Part shown: positions 13,765-14,703 of the stretch, one piece after another
How positions within the stretch are numbered: the first letter of the stretch is position 1
Layout: each line of letters opens with the position of its first letter
Assembly (NCBI GenBank): GCA_041609715.1
Contig: JBFIQI010000054.1
Coordinates: forward strand, 1 to 14,703
Source of the DNA: JABDLF01 sp041609715
GTDB taxonomy: Bacteria; Pseudomonadota; Gammaproteobacteria; Steroidobacterales; JABDLF01
Direction: 5' to 3'
DNA length: 14,703 nt
Position numbers and translations under genes: made by a program
Notes under the pieces: generated by a model
What the model was told of the DNA's origin: nothing
Seen by the model: the letters and a program-made list of their open reading frames with translations, nothing else
Databases searched by the model: none

Positions 13765-14703
13765 ACGGAATCCCGGCCGGCTGCCCAGTCGCGATCCTGA
13801 GTGCACACCCGGTCGCGGCCTTCGCTCTTGGCCTGGTAGAGGGCTCCATCCGCCTCCTGCAACAGCGCTTCACCAATGAGCTCAGGCTCCGCCCGGCTCT
13901 GATGGGGCGAGCTTTCCGCAACTCCAATGGACAGGGTGACGGTGATGGCGTTGGCGGGATTCAGGCTGATGGGCGTGGCGCTGACTGCATTGCGAATTCT
14001 CTCCGCCATCTGCACGCCGGACGCAAGATCGGTATGGGGTAGCAACACCGCAAGTTCGTCGCCACCAAAACGCGCCGCCACATCGCTGCCTCGAATCTGT
14101 CCTTTGACGCGGTAGGCCACTTCCCGCAGAACCGTATCACCGCAAAGATGGCCGTGGCTGTCATTAATGGTCTTGAAGTTGTCAATGTCTATGAGCAGGC
14201 AGACCAGTGTCTGGTTATAACGTCTCGCCAGAATGACTTCTTCGCGCAATCGGCTTTGCAGGTAGCGACGGTTGTACCACCCGGTGAGCACATCGGTCAG
14301 ACCTGCCCTGACCAGTTTTTCCCGGTTGACAGCATTTTCAAGACAAAAGGCCGCGATCGCCGCCAGGTGATTCAGGAAGTCCGTCGCGTGGTGACGCGTA
14401 AAGCGGTCGGGATCCTGGCTGCCGAAGTTGAGGCTGCCAACCAGCCGTTGCTGTCGCAGCAAAGGCAACAAGGCAACGCTGGCGAGACGTGAGTCAGTCG
14501 GCAAAATCAACTGGTGATCTGCTGCCGAGTACGGGCCCAGCCAGGTTTTGCGCAAGCTTCCGAAGATCGGGGTCAGCCCCACGAGGCTGTCAACAAACAT
14601 GACGCCTTGGATGTTGTCAGGTTGGATCCCGCTGCCCACCAGCAGGTGGCGAATTTCATGTTGGGGATCACACAGCACTACGCTGACATTGTTCAGCCCG
14701 AAA
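13761..14703 (-). CDS. DUF484-GGDEF diguanylate cyclase, N-terminus cut by right window edge
   Basis: The frame is open from the TAG at 13763-13761 to the right edge, giving at least 313 residues. A start at GTG 14678 is possible but unlikely, since the reading continues upstream as typical DUF484 sequence (FGLNNVSVVLCDPQHEIRHLL-like beginning). The N-terminal part (to about 120, numbered from 14678) is a DUF484/GAF-like domain with LLPLLRQQRLVGSLNFGS and HHATDFLNHLAAIAAFCLEN. Then comes a linker helix, LTDVLTGWYNRRYL, and the GGDEF domain: LLIDIDNFKTINDSHGH (161-177), a product-inhibition I-site RGSD (196-199) and the active site GGDEL (205-209). It would make cyclic di-GMP from two GTP. The layout matches DgcP of Pseudomonas as I recall. 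The Phe-to-Leu change in the last motif position is noted separately. Confidence 0.92.
   Translation of the reverse strand, partial: FGLNNVSVVLCDPQHEIRHLLVGSGIQPDNIQGVMFVDSLVGLTPIFGSLRKTWLGPYSAADHQLILPTDSRLASVALLPLLRQQRLVGSLNFGSQDPDRFTRHHATDFLNHLAAIAAFCLENAVNREKLVRAGLTDVLTGWYNRRYLQSRLREEVILARRYNQTLVCLLIDIDNFKTINDSHGHLCGDTVLREVAYRVKGQIRGSDVAARFGGDELAVLLPHTDLASGVQMAERIRNAVSATPISLNPANAITVTLSIGVAESSPHQSRAEPELIGEALLQEADGALYQAKSEGRDRVCTQDRDWAAGRDSV

Overview
The window is GC-rich and tightly packed, and looks like a chromosomal segment of an environmental gammaproteobacterium. The evidence is the set of clear gammaproteobacterial proteins: ErpA, RppH, PdxH, ArfB, a DUF484-GGDEF protein and a DUF6776-like protein next to a bactofilin. 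The order anmK / erpA / bactofilin / DUF6776 and the pair rppH / HAD-IB phosphatase recall pseudomonad-type genomes. I cannot place the organism below class from sequence alone. I see no mobile element, CRISPR array, tRNA or rRNA, and no gene-free stretch longer than 157 bases.

Layout. (1) 1-2519, plus strand: the 3' end of anmK (cell-wall recycling kinase), then a full-length ppk1 (polyphosphate kinase). (2) 2529-5654, minus strand: a four-gene operon transcribed DUF6776-like membrane protein > bactofilin > erpA > ppx. Its last gene, an exopolyphosphatase, ends 9 bases from the end of ppk1, so the enzymes that make and degrade polyphosphate are tail to tail. (3) 5778-6200, plus: hemJ. (4) 6195-6719, minus: rppH. 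(5) 6857-9251, plus: a HAD-IB phosphatase, translationally coupled to a FecCD/BtuC-type permease that has no visible ATPase or binding protein, then pdxH. (6) 9248-12972, minus: a complete three-gene ferric-iron ABC importer (binding protein > fused permease > ATPase) behind a near-perfect Fur box. (7) 13130-13764, plus: a small CPXCG cysteine-rich protein coupled to arfB (ribosome rescue). (8) 13761 to the right edge, minus: a DUF484-GGDEF diguanylate cyclase cut by the window edge.

Most genes are recognisable housekeeping or metal and cofactor functions: Fe-S insertion, haem, pyridoxal phosphate, iron uptake and possibly corrinoid or siderophore uptake. A striking architectural feature is that all four convergent gene pairs either overlap at their stop codons or are separated by only 9 bases, which leaves no room for ordinary terminators. 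The least understood parts are the DUF6776-like protein in the bactofilin operon, the orphan FecCD permease and the CPXCG-ArfB pair. I do not see a clear new multi-gene defence or mobile system here.
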